From Corticium candelabrum (taxonomy: Eukaryota; Porifera; Homoscleromorpha; Homosclerophorida; Plakinidae): a DNA stretch of 64,000 nucleotides. The notes beneath the pieces were generated by a model. That model was not told the DNA's origin and did no database searches. It was given only the letters and a program-made list of their open reading frames with translations. The stretch spans positions 6,170,973 through 6,234,972 of the forward strand of contig NC_085086.1 in the NCBI RefSeq assembly GCF_963422355.1, given 5' to 3'. Positions 53,968 through 64,000 of this stretch are shown here, piece by piece. Within the stretch, counting starts at the first letter, position 1. The number at the start of each line of letters is the position of its first letter. Made by a program: the position numbers and the translations under genes.

Positions 53968-54577
53968 CAGGGGCGTAGGAAGTAAATGAAAACCGGTCCG
54001 GCCTAGCGCGCGCTAGTGGGCTGAACAATGTAGCGCACGCTAGTAGATGGGCGGGACAACTTTAATTAACGAGAACTATAATGACAGCCATGTCTAATTC
54101 TAAAACTGATACTTATTGCTGCTCATAACCTTAATCGAACTTTCCAAAAATGCGAAGTCTGTGCTCACTACCAGCCACAAACTCATTTAAGCACGAACTG
54201 ATCGACAAAGTGTCTGTTTTAGACAGACAACTACTTCGACAACTTGCTAGACTCCTAATCTCACAGGTCTGCTCCTGATAGATGCGGCGGCTCTGAGATG
54301 AACGGGTCTTTTTAGCGGCCTCGGACCTCCGTGCATTACCTGCACACATCTTAGCCTCGCATCGGCTGGGTCTCCGAGCCTGTACAGTACCTTCAACTGA
54401 CGTCTGGAGAACGCAAGGCCGACGCACAAAGTACTGCATGAGCAGAAATATATTACTTATTTAATCGGCTATACCCTTAAAACGGAAGTTGATGCCATTG
54501 AGCGTCTGGCGAAAGTGCATATTTCAAAAACCGGTCCGGCCATGGCCGGACCGGTCGGACTGGACGCTACGCCCCTG
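53968..54577. mobile_element. 610-bp MITE with hAT-like ends in gypsy gag
   Basis: Inverted ends CAGGGGCGTAG ... CTACGCCCCTG (11 bp, perfect) and a 5-bp direct repeat TCAAT (53963-53967 and 54578-54582). Subterminal AAAACCGGTCCGGCC occurs at both ends (53989 and 54529), the right copy being part of a perfect 26-bp palindrome centred on CCATGG (54532-54557). A 14-bp palindrome CTAGCGCGCGCTAG lies at 54003. The interior has a minus-strand frame of 102 codons (54131-54439), Arg/Ser/Cys-rich, of unknown origin. Removing the element and one TCAAT joins the gag frame. Confidence 0.9.
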
Positions 54578-54582
54578 TCAAT

Positions 54583-54900
54583 GGAAGTCCAATGGTTCGT
54601 CTGGTAGTCAGTCGCAACAGCCACCTACTACGGTACCACTCCACTGTTTTGTTTCAACAGCTCGTTACTCAGCAATCACAATTATTGGCACAACAAGGTC
54701 ACGTCATCAAGCTCCTTCAGTCACAAGAGTCGACTGCGACACCTCCCGCATCCTCTTTCGTGGTTTTGTCCAGTCTAGTTCTACAGTTTCCAGGTTCCGT
54801 GGTGAATGCCTCTACTGTCATAAGTATGGACATCACATCGCCGAGTGCCGCAATTGTCAGGCACGAGAAGCCGATTCTTGTATCTTGTCTCAACCTCAGC
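54583..54900 (+). pseudogene. Gypsy gag C-terminal part with zinc knuckle
   Basis: The frame entering from before the MITE gives a Gln/Ser-rich linker and then GECLYCHKYGHHIAECRNCQ. CLYCHKYGHHIAEC is a CCHC zinc knuckle (CX2CX4HX4C), the nucleic-acid binding motif of gag. Confidence 0.85.
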
Positions 54901-55129
54901 CTAGTCAAACATCTGTTGCTCCTACAGCAGTTAGAACACCTGTCGCCACTATTGCTCGCTTCGGAGATTCACAACGCGATAATGCTTCTTCATCCGGTTC
55001 AAGTTCTTTCATTCAACCACCACAACGTCCCCATAATCCTGTCTACGTAATTGACCGTGAGGAGTCTAGTTCAGAGATTCTCAATTCTTCATTTCCAGCT
55101 GTTCCCACTCCTCACCTCGCCGTTGACGA

Positions 55130-55389
55130 AAATAAAATTGCTTCTTGTGTCATTGGCTCTGAAGTTGCTGCCTCGCTTGCTTGTCAAATGTTGGTCGAAA
55201 GTTTCGGTCGTGACGTCACCTACGTCGACGTCAGCTGTTCCAAGCACTCTTATTGCGGAGGATGGTAATCAACTTCATTTGGTTGGTCAAACACAACTCA
55301 AGTTGTCTGTTGGCGATAATCAGATTACTTATTCATTCGCGGTTTTCCAAGACTTTGCATTTCCTTTTCTCTTGGGTTCCGACTTTTAG
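55130..55389 (+). pseudogene. Gypsy protease region
   Basis: The frame ends HLVGQTQLKLSVGDNQITYS and DFAFPFLLGSDF, the C-terminal half of a retropepsin-like protease (G...l.v.......f.V.....ILG.DF). The DTG/DSG active-site triad is not legible, which fits decay. Confidence 0.65.
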
Positions 55390-55789
55390 CGACTTGTCCG
55401 AGCCGTCATTAGCTACGAGAATGGCACTGTCACATTTGCCGGACTTGATCCAATTCACAAAGCCACTCTTTCTATTTTCGGCGATTTATCGTTTAGGATG
55501 GCACTGCTGCTTCCGTCAACCTTACTGGTTCTGTTGGCCGTATTCGCGTTCTTACTGTCTTGCAGCTTATTCATTCATTATTGGATTCGACCGTGATTTC
55601 TACCATTCCGATTTCTAGTCATCGTTCTGACTCAAATTCTCCCTCGGACGTACTCGATCATCCAAACAGTTCCTTACCCCTTAGGCAATCAAGTGCTTCC
55701 ACTTTTGTCAACGAACACAGTTGTTCGGCAAATACGCTAAGTTACGTACTCTCATTGAGTCATACGCTAAAGATTTTTTGCGCAAACTA

Positions 55790-56645
55790 TTAATGACCTT
55801 GGCCGTTCTATTGTCACTCCACATCGTATCGATATCGACGACCATCTGCCTGCTAACATGAAACTGTACCGGCTGCCTCCGGCCAGCAGAGAAGAGGTCC
55901 ATAAACAAATCCAGTGTCTGATGCGCAACGGTATTGTTCGCGAATTCCGTTCTCTATGGCCAGTCCAGTCGTTCTTGCCGATAAAACTGACGGAACGAAG
56001 CGGTTTATGTTGACTACCGACGATTCAACGCCTGCACAAAAAGGGACCGTTATTGTCTCCCTCGCGTCGACGTTAGTCTCGATATCCTATCGGAAAAGAA
56101 ATACTTTATGTCTTGATCTCATGTCCTGCTACTGGGAAATTTTCTGTAGCACCGGAGGATGTTAAAAAGAGAGCATTTATTACTCCTGTTGGATTGTTTG
56201 AGTTCACCACCATGCCATTCGGCCTCAGTAACGCCCCTAGTTTTTTCCATCGAACAACGGATTCAATACTTTTCGGTCTCAAGTGGCTTACTTGTATTTT
56301 TACCTAAACGACGTTTTCGTATTCTCTGACGACTTTACCTCACACCTCCTCGCTTTAGAAACAGTTTTCTAACGTCTCTGTGACCACAAACTCAATTTGA
56401 AACCTAGCAAATGCAATTTTACACAACAAGAACGTTGTTACCTTGAATGTCTGATCAGCAATGACTGTATACGCCTCGATACCGTTAAATTAACAGCTGT
56501 TACTTTACTCAAAGTGCCTCAAACCAAATCTCAGTTCAAGTCATTCTTGGGTTTGACGTCATACTATCACCATATTGTTCCATCCTACGCCGCTGTTGCT
56601 GAACCATTGAAGCCAATACTTAGAGAAAACACTCTGTTTCAGTAG
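55790..56645 (+). pseudogene. Gypsy reverse transcriptase
   Basis: Across several frames the blocks are HRIDIDDHLPANMKLYRLPP, REEVHKQIQCLMRNGIVREF, SMASPVVLADKTDGTKRF, AFITPVGLFEFTTMPFGLSN with APSFF, then YLNDVFVFSDDF, and FKSFLGLTSYYHHIVPSYA. The catalytic YxDD box reads YLND (about 56302), losing one of the two metal-binding Asp residues. At least four frame changes are needed. Confidence 0.9.
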
Positions 56646-56739
56646 ACTGTCCCTCAGCAAAAAGCTTTTGATAGTCTGAAACAACATTTTACGTTAGGGC
56701 CGCTTCTTGTTCATCCTGACTGGAGTAAGCCATTTAAGT

Positions 56740-57148
56740 AAAAGCGGTTGCTTCTGATCTTGCTATAGCCGCTATCTTGGCTCAGGTCGACGACCACGAC
56801 AAGGAACATGTCATTTCTTATGCTAGTCGCAAGCTATATGCAGCCGAACGTCGATACGATACCTGCAAGAAAGAGTTTCGGACGTTCTGTACGGAGGAGT
56901 GTTTTCGGAATTGTCTTCTTGGTGTTCACTTCACGTTGGAGACAGATCACGCTAATCTCCGATGGCTAATGACTGCTAATCATCAAGCAGTTCGTTTAGC
57001 TCAATGGGTTCTGAGACTTCAAGAACTTGATTGCACGATCCGTCACAACCTGGGCAAAGCAAATACTAACGCTGACGCTCTGTCTCGCTTACAGAGCGAC
57101 ACATTTGTGAAGCAGACTTCTAATGTCCCTGTCCTCACTGTTGATTAA
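56740..57148 (+). pseudogene. Gypsy RNase H
   Basis: The open frame gives ILAQVDDHDKEHVISYASRK, AERRYDTCKKE, LGVHFTLETDHANLRWLMTA and NLGKANTNADALSRL, the conserved RNase H order of gypsy elements. This is the best-preserved segment, open for 123 codons from 56777. Confidence 0.9.
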
Positions 57149-57279
57149 AACAGTATTGCTCTTTCGACTCGTGATAAAATCCAGCAACAACAAAAAACTG
57201 ACCGCTTTTTCATGTTATCCTCGACTTTCTGAAACACCCTCAAACAAGGGAAGCTTCTCCAGAAGTTAAGCAGGCTCTT

Positions 57280-58190
57280 CACGATTCCGGCACTATTTCG
57301 ATTGACTCCAGTACTGGTCTACTTATGTAACTGCTATTGTCAACGGACGTCGTTGGCATCTATCTATATTACCACCAGCCGCCGCTCTACTAGCTATGAA
57401 AGCTTTACGGTCTGCCGATCGCCGGTCACCTTGGGTACAAAAAGACCTATTACCATACTCGTTTACAGTTCTACTGGAAAGATATGGCGCAAGACATCAA
57501 GGCATTCGTTCGCTCGTGTCTTCCTTGCCAGTCACGTAAGCTTCCTTTACCTCGTCACTTGGGTTATCTACAACTGCTCAGTGCATCTCGTCATTTTAAA
57601 ACTGTTTGTGTTAACATTTTCGGTCCACTGCTACGCATCAATTAAGAAAACCGTTACGTGGTCGTGATGGCTAACAGGCTTCCAGATGGACCGAGTTTGC
57701 CCCAGTTCCAGACATTACTACGGCTAATGTTGCTGATGCTTTTGTCAACTCCATCGTCCATCGTCATTGCCGAACCACGTCATCTCTGACCGTGGAACCC
57801 AATTCACTTCCAATCTATTTCGACGCTTGGCAACTCGTCTTGGTATCGATAAGCTCTTTACCGGTGCCTATCACCCACGGAGCAATGGTCAAGTTGAACG
57901 AATAAATCGATACTTTGATGCAGCTCTGACCGCATACGTCAATGAGCATCAAGACGACTGGGATAGTTATCTAGAAACCCTCGCTTTTGCATACCGCACT
58001 ATCTTCCTTTATGCCATTAGCAACACTCCTTTCTACCTGGTGCATGGCCCAATCCTCGGCTACAAGCTGATGTTTCGTCCGGTACCCCTCTCTATCTTGA
58101 CGTCGATGTCCACCAGTACGGTTAGTCGCTCACCCAATACTTCAACGACACTTACACAGCTGCTCGTCTTGCCCAAGACAAATCGAATTA
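57280..58190 (+). pseudogene. Gypsy integrase
   Basis: The zinc-binding region is degraded. A core segment (57767 on) reads VISDRGTQFTSNLFRRLATR, FTGAYHPRSNGQVERINRYF and DDWDSYLETLAFAYR, with the second Asp and the Glu of the DDE triad (SDRGTQF, QVERINR) present. The first core Asp region (about 57655) is shifted. The frame runs into a (TA)n tract, so the C-terminal domain and 3' LTR are missing. Confidence 0.88.
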
Positions 58191-58192
58191 TT

Positions 58193-58196
<4 letters not shown>

Positions 58197-58241
<45 letters not shown>
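58197..58241. repeat. (TA)n microsatellite
   Basis: About 45 bp of TA at the right edge of the truncated gypsy element. Confidence 0.97.
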
Positions 58242-58251
<10 letters not shown>

Positions 58252-58758
58252 TATGTAATCTAATCTGCCTGTGCGAAGAACGGGCTATTCAAATAATATA
58301 GCGGTATATATGGATATATTCAGCTAGTATGTAGGTATGTATGTCTTGGGATGAATAACCGATGTAGGTATATATAGGTATAAGTTACGGTAGGTAGGTA
58401 GTTAAGTAGGTGTAATCATTTCTACATATATGTAGAAAGTGAAATCTCCAAGGTAGGCTATATAAATTATGTCCGTATATGTTTATGACAACAGCCAAAA
58501 GATGGTTTATAGCACTTCATCCCCATCCCCTCCAGGTGAGTCAACTCGCTCTCAGATGATATTGGTATTATAGATAGGCAAGACAACCAGAGACAACATT
58601 TCTTTCCTGACATACATTTCCTAACACTAATCAGAAGAAACACACAAAGCAAACTAACAATAATACGGTAAAGTAATTATGATTGAAGCTGTTCATATGT
58701 AAACCGTTCAATCGAGTCCTGTAATAATGTAAATTTTATGATAGTATTGAACTATGTA
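58242..58758. other. Gene-free spacer with TAGG/TATG-rich runs
   Basis: Short imperfect runs of gtaggtatgtatg type (58329-58410). It is probably the 3' flank of the sialyltransferase gene. Several AATAAA-like strings on the minus strand cannot be ranked. Confidence 0.45.
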
Positions 58759-59730
58759 TCAAGGATAGAAAGACACTTTCTTACAGCCATATGAAGACAC
58801 GTCAACAGGTGTAGTCAAATTGTGTGATATATCTCTTATGAATTGTTCCTCCAAGTTGAAAAGATGATGTGTACTTATAGTGTGAAGATCTCTGTAGTAT
58901 GCATACAACTCTCCCTCTGCCGCACCAAATCCGTAAACATCAACCTCTTCGCACAATCTCAAAGCGAACAGAATGGCATACAATCCCGACGTTGGCATTC
59001 TTTTACTCTTAACACCATACAATTGTCTGTACGTTGTCAAAATAGATCGCGTAGTGTCCATAAGTTCCACCGATGTTGCATAGAGAGGACTATGTGTTGC
59101 GCATAATCGACCAGCAGAAGTAATCTTACCATGATGTTTACATCGAACCAATAGCGTTTTACGGTTTATGTTTCGTAGACATGTAAACTCACTTAGGGTT
59201 GCTACATTAAGTATTGCCACGTCAGGCATGCGTCTCCCGACATATTTCTCGTATGGATGAATCGGAGCGTTATTTAACCGTATGACAACTTCATGTCCGT
59301 CAATATCATCACCGTAACTACGACTCAATAACCTTCCTGATGACCCGACTAGAGCGCACGATCTCGATCGTTTCATGAGAAGACTGGTGGTTTGAAAGAC
59401 AGCCTTGTCAGCAAGCACAATCGCTGGAGACAATTCTGGTCTTCTATGACAAAGAAGAAGAGGTGTCTTGCTTTGACAGCCAAATTCGTCCCACAGCGTC
59501 GTTGATTTATTGGTAAAACTTTGACTGCTGCTCAATTCTTGTTCGAGCAATTTCTTAAATTTAGGGGGTTTTGAGTTAAATGACAGGTTATAGATGTAAC
59601 CGCCATTGCGATAACGGTAGAAAATTGAGACAAAAAGTACCAAAAATATGGTAGTTACTATAACGCAGAGACATTCTTTCCTTGAATGGCAAACAGTCAA
59701 AATGTTGAACACCGAATTACTAAACAGCAC
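58759..59730 (-). CDS. Sialyltransferase, GT29 family, 323 aa
   Basis: This is a Golgi type II glycosyltransferase expected to move sialic acid from CMP-sialic acid to a glycan. Residues 21-37 form a single membrane segment (LCVIVTTIFLVLFVSIF) after a short basic cytoplasmic tail, followed by a stem. Sialylmotif L lies at about 124-170 (SCALVGSSGRLL, GHEVVIRLNNAP), and motif S at about 246-268 (PTSGLYAILFALRLCEEVDV). C125 and C260 correspond to the disulfide pair of the family. Motif III is a YYRD variant (278-281). Motif VS is H289..E294 (HLFNLE). N-glycosylation sequons occur at N48, N74 and N304. The length is normal and there is no intron within the frame. Linkage and acceptor cannot be told from the sequence. 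It is the only clear cellular gene in the window. Confidence 0.94.
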   Translation of the reverse strand: MLFSNSVFNILTVCHSRKECLCVIVTTIFLVLFVSIFYRYRNGGYIYNLSFNSKPPKFKKLLEQELSSSQSFTNKSTTLWDEFGCQSKTPLLLCHRRPELSPAIVLADKAVFQTTSLLMKRSRSCALVGSSGRLLSRSYGDDIDGHEVVIRLNNAPIHPYEKYVGRRMPDVAILNVATLSEFTCLRNINRKTLLVRCKHHGKITSAGRLCATHSPLYATSVELMDTTRSILTTYRQLYGVKSKRMPTSGLYAILFALRLCEEVDVYGFGAAEGELYAYYRDLHTISTHHLFNLEEQFIRDISHNLTTPVDVSSYGCKKVSFYP

Positions 59731-61689
59731 AAAAATTGTAAAATTAACAAGTAATATTTAACGTTTGTAAAGTAGTGACATGTTCTTTGTTATTACAACC
59801 TGACTTCCCATTTATTTAAAATAGCAAATATAAAATGGATTAATATTTACTTAATTAATTATTGTGCGCATGCACTAACTTAATTAATCATAAATATATT
59901 TATCAAGAAGGCTATAGCTTCTGTAAGCATTCAAATATCTTGTTATAGATGGGAGGTTATAACCAACTTATCGAAACGCTAGAATAGAGAAGAATCGCAA
60001 ATGTTTGTTACTAAACTTTCTTTGACGAAGACGGCATAAATACCACCTTTCTTAAATACCACCTGTTTTAGGAAATCTATACGTTGTGAAATACGGTCTC
60101 CTCGTGATTTCTTTAATCTTTACTAAGTAATATTGTATTGTGTTTCACAAGTACTGTAGTATGAAATTCTCATACATTCCTTAGCAGTCAAACTTTGGAC
60201 ACCTATCTACCGTTTCTTAGCGTGGAGCACTCCTACTGGAGCGTGGCGCAGCGCCGCACTGCAACGCTGTAAGGAGAACCCTACTCTTATATATTTACGC
60301 GGCACTAAGTAGTACAGACTCGCGTAGCCAGACACTATGACCGCGTCACACCCGTCGGCTTGACATCTAGAACACGATCGTAGTTGTCTATTCCGCGTCT
60401 ACATTGAGCATACAAGAATCATAGGAATCATTTCAAGATCTAAATTTCTCTACAAATACTTGACACGGAGACGAGACAAGTCAATAGTCGTAGGGACAAG
60501 TCTCAAATTCGCAACTTACGTTACGACTTTCATCCAACAAGCTAAGACATACATATGTTAAAGAGAACTTAACATTAATACAAACCGCAGTTGTTGGCCA
60601 TCGATTAGACGTGGCTAACCGAAAGAAGTTAGCGAAAGGAAAGTCAAGGTAGGCGTGGCCGTAAACCATCTTTCCATGAGATTGGCGTTATCCTTACGTT
60701 AAATTATCAAACGGAATTAATATGTAGAGACGTTTAGCTAACTGAGACTCTTCCTTTATGCATACAACGCCGCCTACAACAATAAAACCAACCGTGTTAG
60801 CGCGCGTTAGCAGCATCCTTTCCCTGATAAGAGTTGTCGAATTTTGTTTCGTGATGAATCAGATGACGTTTTCTTTGTGTCATTATTTTTCTGTAAAATA
60901 TTTCTAGCAATATCTGCACCGTTTGAGTTTACCTACGTCATGTGGACCAAAATTGATCTAAAAACGGTCAATTGATGTGCGCAAAGTTTCCACCTATTCG
61001 CATGGTTCCATAACTTTCTCTTTAGCTGGTGCTGACGAAACCGCATCAAAAACAGTCAAATCAAAGCTTTTGTATCTAATAGCAGGCCCGAAGGAAGCAA
61101 CTGGACAGTGGAGCAGCCTAGCGCGCATTAGAGGGTGTGGCTTAGCGCACGCCAGGGTGGGTTGGCTGGGCATGTACAGGTGCAACCACGAGTACTGCTT
61201 GAACCACGCTGGCTAAAAAGCTCCATTGGAGACTTGCTTCTTTCTAAACTGACGTTTGAGGAATTTGGAAGTGGAAAGCTGGTGGGGTACTTCACTATTA
61301 GGAGGAAGCTCGCATTCGACGTTCGATGGCAACAAAGTTGACAACGCCATGACACATCTGTGAGTAGTGAGCATGGGCACAGATGCTGTCACAGAGGTCG
61401 GGGAATATAGTCCAGGTAACAAAAAAGAAGTCTTACGAGATTTCAAAACAGCCACCAATTAGTAGAGCCGCAATCCGGTAGATGACCAAAAATATTATTT
61501 TATTTAATCACCTCTACCCTTAGACCCAAAGTATGCGGCAATCGTTTGCTGACTAAAGTCGAGTTTTCAAAAAGTGGAGCGGCCATGGCCGCTGCTGCCG
61601 CTGCGACTCCGTCGGCCCTGAATAGAAGCTGGCACTTCTCCTGTAGACGCTATTGCATTAGATGTTGTTGTGGTGGTCGACGGTACGGC
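59731..61689. other. No clear gene
   Basis: The first part should include the promoter of the sialyltransferase (minus strand), but no convincing core element is visible. TAGCGCGC-type words occur at 60798, 61118 and 61140. Short open frames near 60977-61440 have no recognised domain. Confidence 0.4.
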
Positions 61690-62190
61690 GGTCCCCTAGC
61701 TGCCTATCTCTTTTCCCAGCAATTTCATTTTCCTGTTCTTGCAGAGCGTGTGTTTTCAATAGTTACAGCGCCGTTTATCCGGAAGTCGACCAATTGACTT
61801 TGTGGTGGACCAGTATCGTACTGTTTTATCAAGAACTGTAAACGACATAAGCGATAGCGCTCTGGATAAGTGCGCATTTCGATACTTCACAGTATTCAGC
61901 CTCTTTCTGGTCAGTGGGGAAAATTCCTCTCAAACGGCGATAACAAAACGGAGATGGTACAGTTCTTTGTCAAGAATGGCAACAGCAAAACATGCAGTGT
62001 AACTGTCTAGTTTAACAATTGATTGTTTGCCACAGTGGGGAGCATGTGCTACTTTATCTAGCACAGAATGAAAGGCAGTAGCAGTCACTAAAGTGGATGG
62101 TCTATGCGGCTGCTCTCATGAAGAAGCTGACACACGCCTACTGTTGTGTGATGCGCATGCTGCATACAATGCATACTCTAGTCAGGTATT
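61690..62190 (+). pseudogene. Remnant of an ORF with a HEEADTR motif
   Basis: Frames in order give APFIRKS then DFVVDQYRTVLSRTVND (about 61765-61850), GDNKTEMVQFFVKNG (about 61935) and CGCSHEEADTRLLLCDAHAA (about 62110-62170). I recall the pattern '(V)D.VFD.Y...., N K ..L..FF...W, HEEADTRLLLHA.HA' from a widespread family of invertebrate, probably mobile-element-linked proteins that goes on to a DTDVL box. A fragment reading CQDTDVLFVEL lies nearby on the minus strand (about 62930-62880). The function of the family is not known to me. Confidence 0.5.
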
Positions 62191-62389
62191 GCTATTTGTA
62201 CACTATACCGCAGTCTTAGACTTTACTTTACTGTCGTACTGAAACGAAGCAAGGCACCAAGTTTACCCACTTCATACTGTAGCAGTAAACTTGGAGAAGA
62301 AGTGTGCTTGGCTTTGGTGGGATTGCATACTTTCACTGGATGTGACTCAACGAGCGCCTTCATATACGCAAAGGAAAGAAAACAGTTCC
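62191..62389. other. Unassigned spacer
   Basis: Short stretch between the HEEADTR remnant and the tandem repeat; nothing recognised. Confidence 0.4.
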
Positions 62390-63990
62390 GTTGTAACGAC
62401 AGGAGGTATGGTATTTACTGACATAGAAATTAATATCGGCAAACATTGACTATCAACAGTGTTAGATGCAGCACAGTGTAGTAAAAGATTTATTGTAGTA
62501 TGGGACGTGTGAATAGTTGACTGTACGTGGCATTCAACTCCTGAAGGTGTTTCTTGGTTGTCACATACACACAGTCCTTAGCTACAATAAAAAAGAATGA
62601 GGCTACGAAAGGTCATGAAGCGTTTTTGCCGCCGTTCGGTCACTTGCACGAATCGTTCTTGTAATTGTTAGTAACTGTTAAAAGTAATTGTTAGTAACTG
62701 ACCTATACTTATGTTTGTAGTGTACTGGTCGTTGGAATTGTTAATTAGAAATCAAAGATAAACTCGAATGATACACTTGTACAGCATGTCGGTTAGCACA
62801 TTGATAAAATAATTATCAATTTCTCTAAAACGCGAATGATGACTGCAGTGCATTGGGCTCTTGTCTTCCGGTGGCCATGGCAACTAAGTTCAACAAACAA
62901 TACATCTGTATCCTGACATACTGTAACCGCTATTGTGAATGTCCACAAAGCGGCTTCGTTGTCTCCAATAGGTACAGTACACATATATGTATTAATTAGT
63001 TGTACGGTATCCGTACGCTCCTCGCGTTGGTGACTAACACGTACAACGGAATTTTCTGACTGTCTACTGAAACGTCGCGTACAAGATAGACAATACGTAT
63101 TTGTTGAAATCCTGTCATGGAAGCAAACTGCAAACTTCCTAGTACATTGGATTACATATATAGGCCTGGTATAGATAGTCGTTGTTTCGCGATCGTGATC
63201 GAGACAATTGAAATGTACAATTTAGATAAGCATGCTTTCAGTAACGTTGTAACGATCGACAGTGGCATGGTATTTACTGAGATAGAAATTTATGTCGGCA
63301 AACATTGATTAAAAACAGTGTTAGATGCAGCACAGTGTAGTAAAGGGTTGATCGTAGTAAAGAGTTGATCGTAGTACAGGACGTGTGAATAGTTGACTGT
63401 AGGTGGCATTCAGCTAATAAAAGTGTTTCTTGGTTGTCAAGTACACACAATCCCTATCTACTAGTTGTACGGTATCCGTAGGCGCCTCGCGTTCGTGAGT
63501 AACACGTCCAACGAAGTTTTCAGACCGTCTACAGAAACGCCCAGTCCTAGCTGGACAATACGTATTTGTTGAAAGCCTAGCTGTCATGGAAGTAAACATG
63601 CAAACTTCCTAGTAGTTTAGATTACGTATATAGTCCTGCTAAAGGTAGTCGTCGTTTTGCGATCGTGATCAAGACAATTGAAATGTACTGTCTAGGTATG
63701 CACTCAATTCCGTTGTAACGACAGTGGTATGGTATTTACTGACATAGAAATTGATATCGGCAAAAGTTGACTATCAACAGTGTTAGATGCATCACAGTGT
63801 AGTAAAGAATTGATTGTAGTATGGAACGCGTGAATAGTTGACTGTAGGTGGCATTCAACTCCCGAAGGTGTTTCTTGGTTGTCACGTACACACAGACCCT
63901 AGCTACAATAAAAAAAGATGGAGCGACGAAAGTTCATAAAGCGTTTTTTTTACGCTGTTCGGTCACTTGCACGAATCGTTCTTACTCATC
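62390..63990 (+). repeat. Tandem repeat, unit about 465 bp
   Basis: 'tagttgtacggtatccgta' recurs at 62997 and 63462. 'ggcatggtatttactgagatagaaatt'-type sequence (about 62406, 63263, 63727) and 'gtgttagatgcagcacagtgtagtaaa' (62460, 63319, 63779) occur three times. The first and last partial units share an additional 'gttcggtcacttgcacgaatcgttctt' tail (62635 and 63957). The array may run past the window end. No coding function is recognised; the open frame at 63117-63308 is inside a unit and is not preserved in the others. Confidence 0.88.
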
Positions 63991-64000
63991 TGTAGTCAGA

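Larger units (their letters stand above)
53250..58195 (+). mobile_element. Ty3/gypsy LTR retrotransposon, broken, 3' end lost
   Basis: Gag, zinc knuckle, protease, reverse transcriptase, RNase H and integrase regions follow in the gypsy order, spread over many frames. No LTR pair is visible. The right end stops after the integrase at a (TA)n tract. A 610-bp MITE is inserted in the gag region. Many stops and frameshifts, and the altered RT active site, show that it is inactive. Confidence 0.9.

Noticed and set aside
54131-54439. 102-codon minus-strand frame inside the gypsy MITE as a gene of its own
   Set aside because: No family is recognised and it lies in a non-autonomous element. It is described under the MITE instead.
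62997-63480. Direct repeats as a CRISPR array
   Set aside because: Units are about 465 bp and eukaryotic in context; there is no short-repeat and spacer pattern anywhere in the window.

Overview
The window is eukaryotic and very rich in transposable elements. The grounds are GT-AG introns, microsatellites, and many eukaryotic transposon families (pogo/Tigger, hAT, piggyBac, Helitron, Mutator-like, Merlin, Harbinger, EnSpm, Ty3/gypsy, zinc-finger/RLE non-LTR elements). Introns that can be placed inside coding frames are mostly very short (41-59 nt). A single-exon type II sialyltransferase (GT29) at 58759-59730 (minus) is the only clear non-transposon gene. Together with the repeat types this suggests an early-branching metazoan, plausibly a sponge. 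That is an inference; nothing in the window proves the taxon.

Layout. 1-6066: two diverged tandem copies (A and B) of a dispersed gene-like repeat. An intact Tigger transposon (281-2368) sits in copy A, and the matching empty site is in copy B. 6166-7579: broken Merlin and IS630-like transposases. 8465-10350: a 5'-truncated RT plus endonuclease retrotransposon lying between two (TATC)n tracts. 10360-12564: an internally deleted Helitron (minus). 12565-16325: a long (TA)n tract, repeat copy C, an unassigned GC-rich ORF, and gypsy, Mutator-like and RLE remnants. 16990-18372: an intact IS630/Tc1-type transposase. 19230-25235: a Harbinger scrap, then the 3' part of a piggyBac gene split by a second intact Tigger (20572-22535), then the 5' part of another piggyBac gene; a TTAA lies between the two piggyBac parts. 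25236-33520: mostly unassigned, with coding-like exons on both strands, a 136-bp MITE, repeat copies E and F and a Mutator-like N-terminal remnant.

33521-34395: a pogo-type deletion derivative with long perfect TIRs. 35640-40438: EnSpm, hAT and pogo scraps and repeat copy G. 40541-46640: a duplicated segment, one copy of which holds a complete 3.8-kb hAT transposon (three exons, 839 codons by my splicing). 46800-49154 (minus): zinc-finger plus RT part of a non-LTR element. 49690-50820: hAT remnant. 50821-53249: AT-rich, nothing recognised. 53250-58190: a broken Ty3/gypsy element carrying a 610-bp MITE. 58759-59730: sialyltransferase. 61690-62190: remnant of an ORF with a HEEADTR motif. 62390-63990: about 465-bp tandem repeat.

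The genes do not form a pathway. What ties the window together is nested insertion: several insertions can be dated relative to their hosts because the unoccupied target survives in a nearby paralogous copy, or because removing the element restores an open frame. Three transposases (two Tiggers and the hAT) have intact frames and ends with target duplications, so they look recent. Most other elements are frameshifted. All calls come from reading the sequence by eye; no database search was run.
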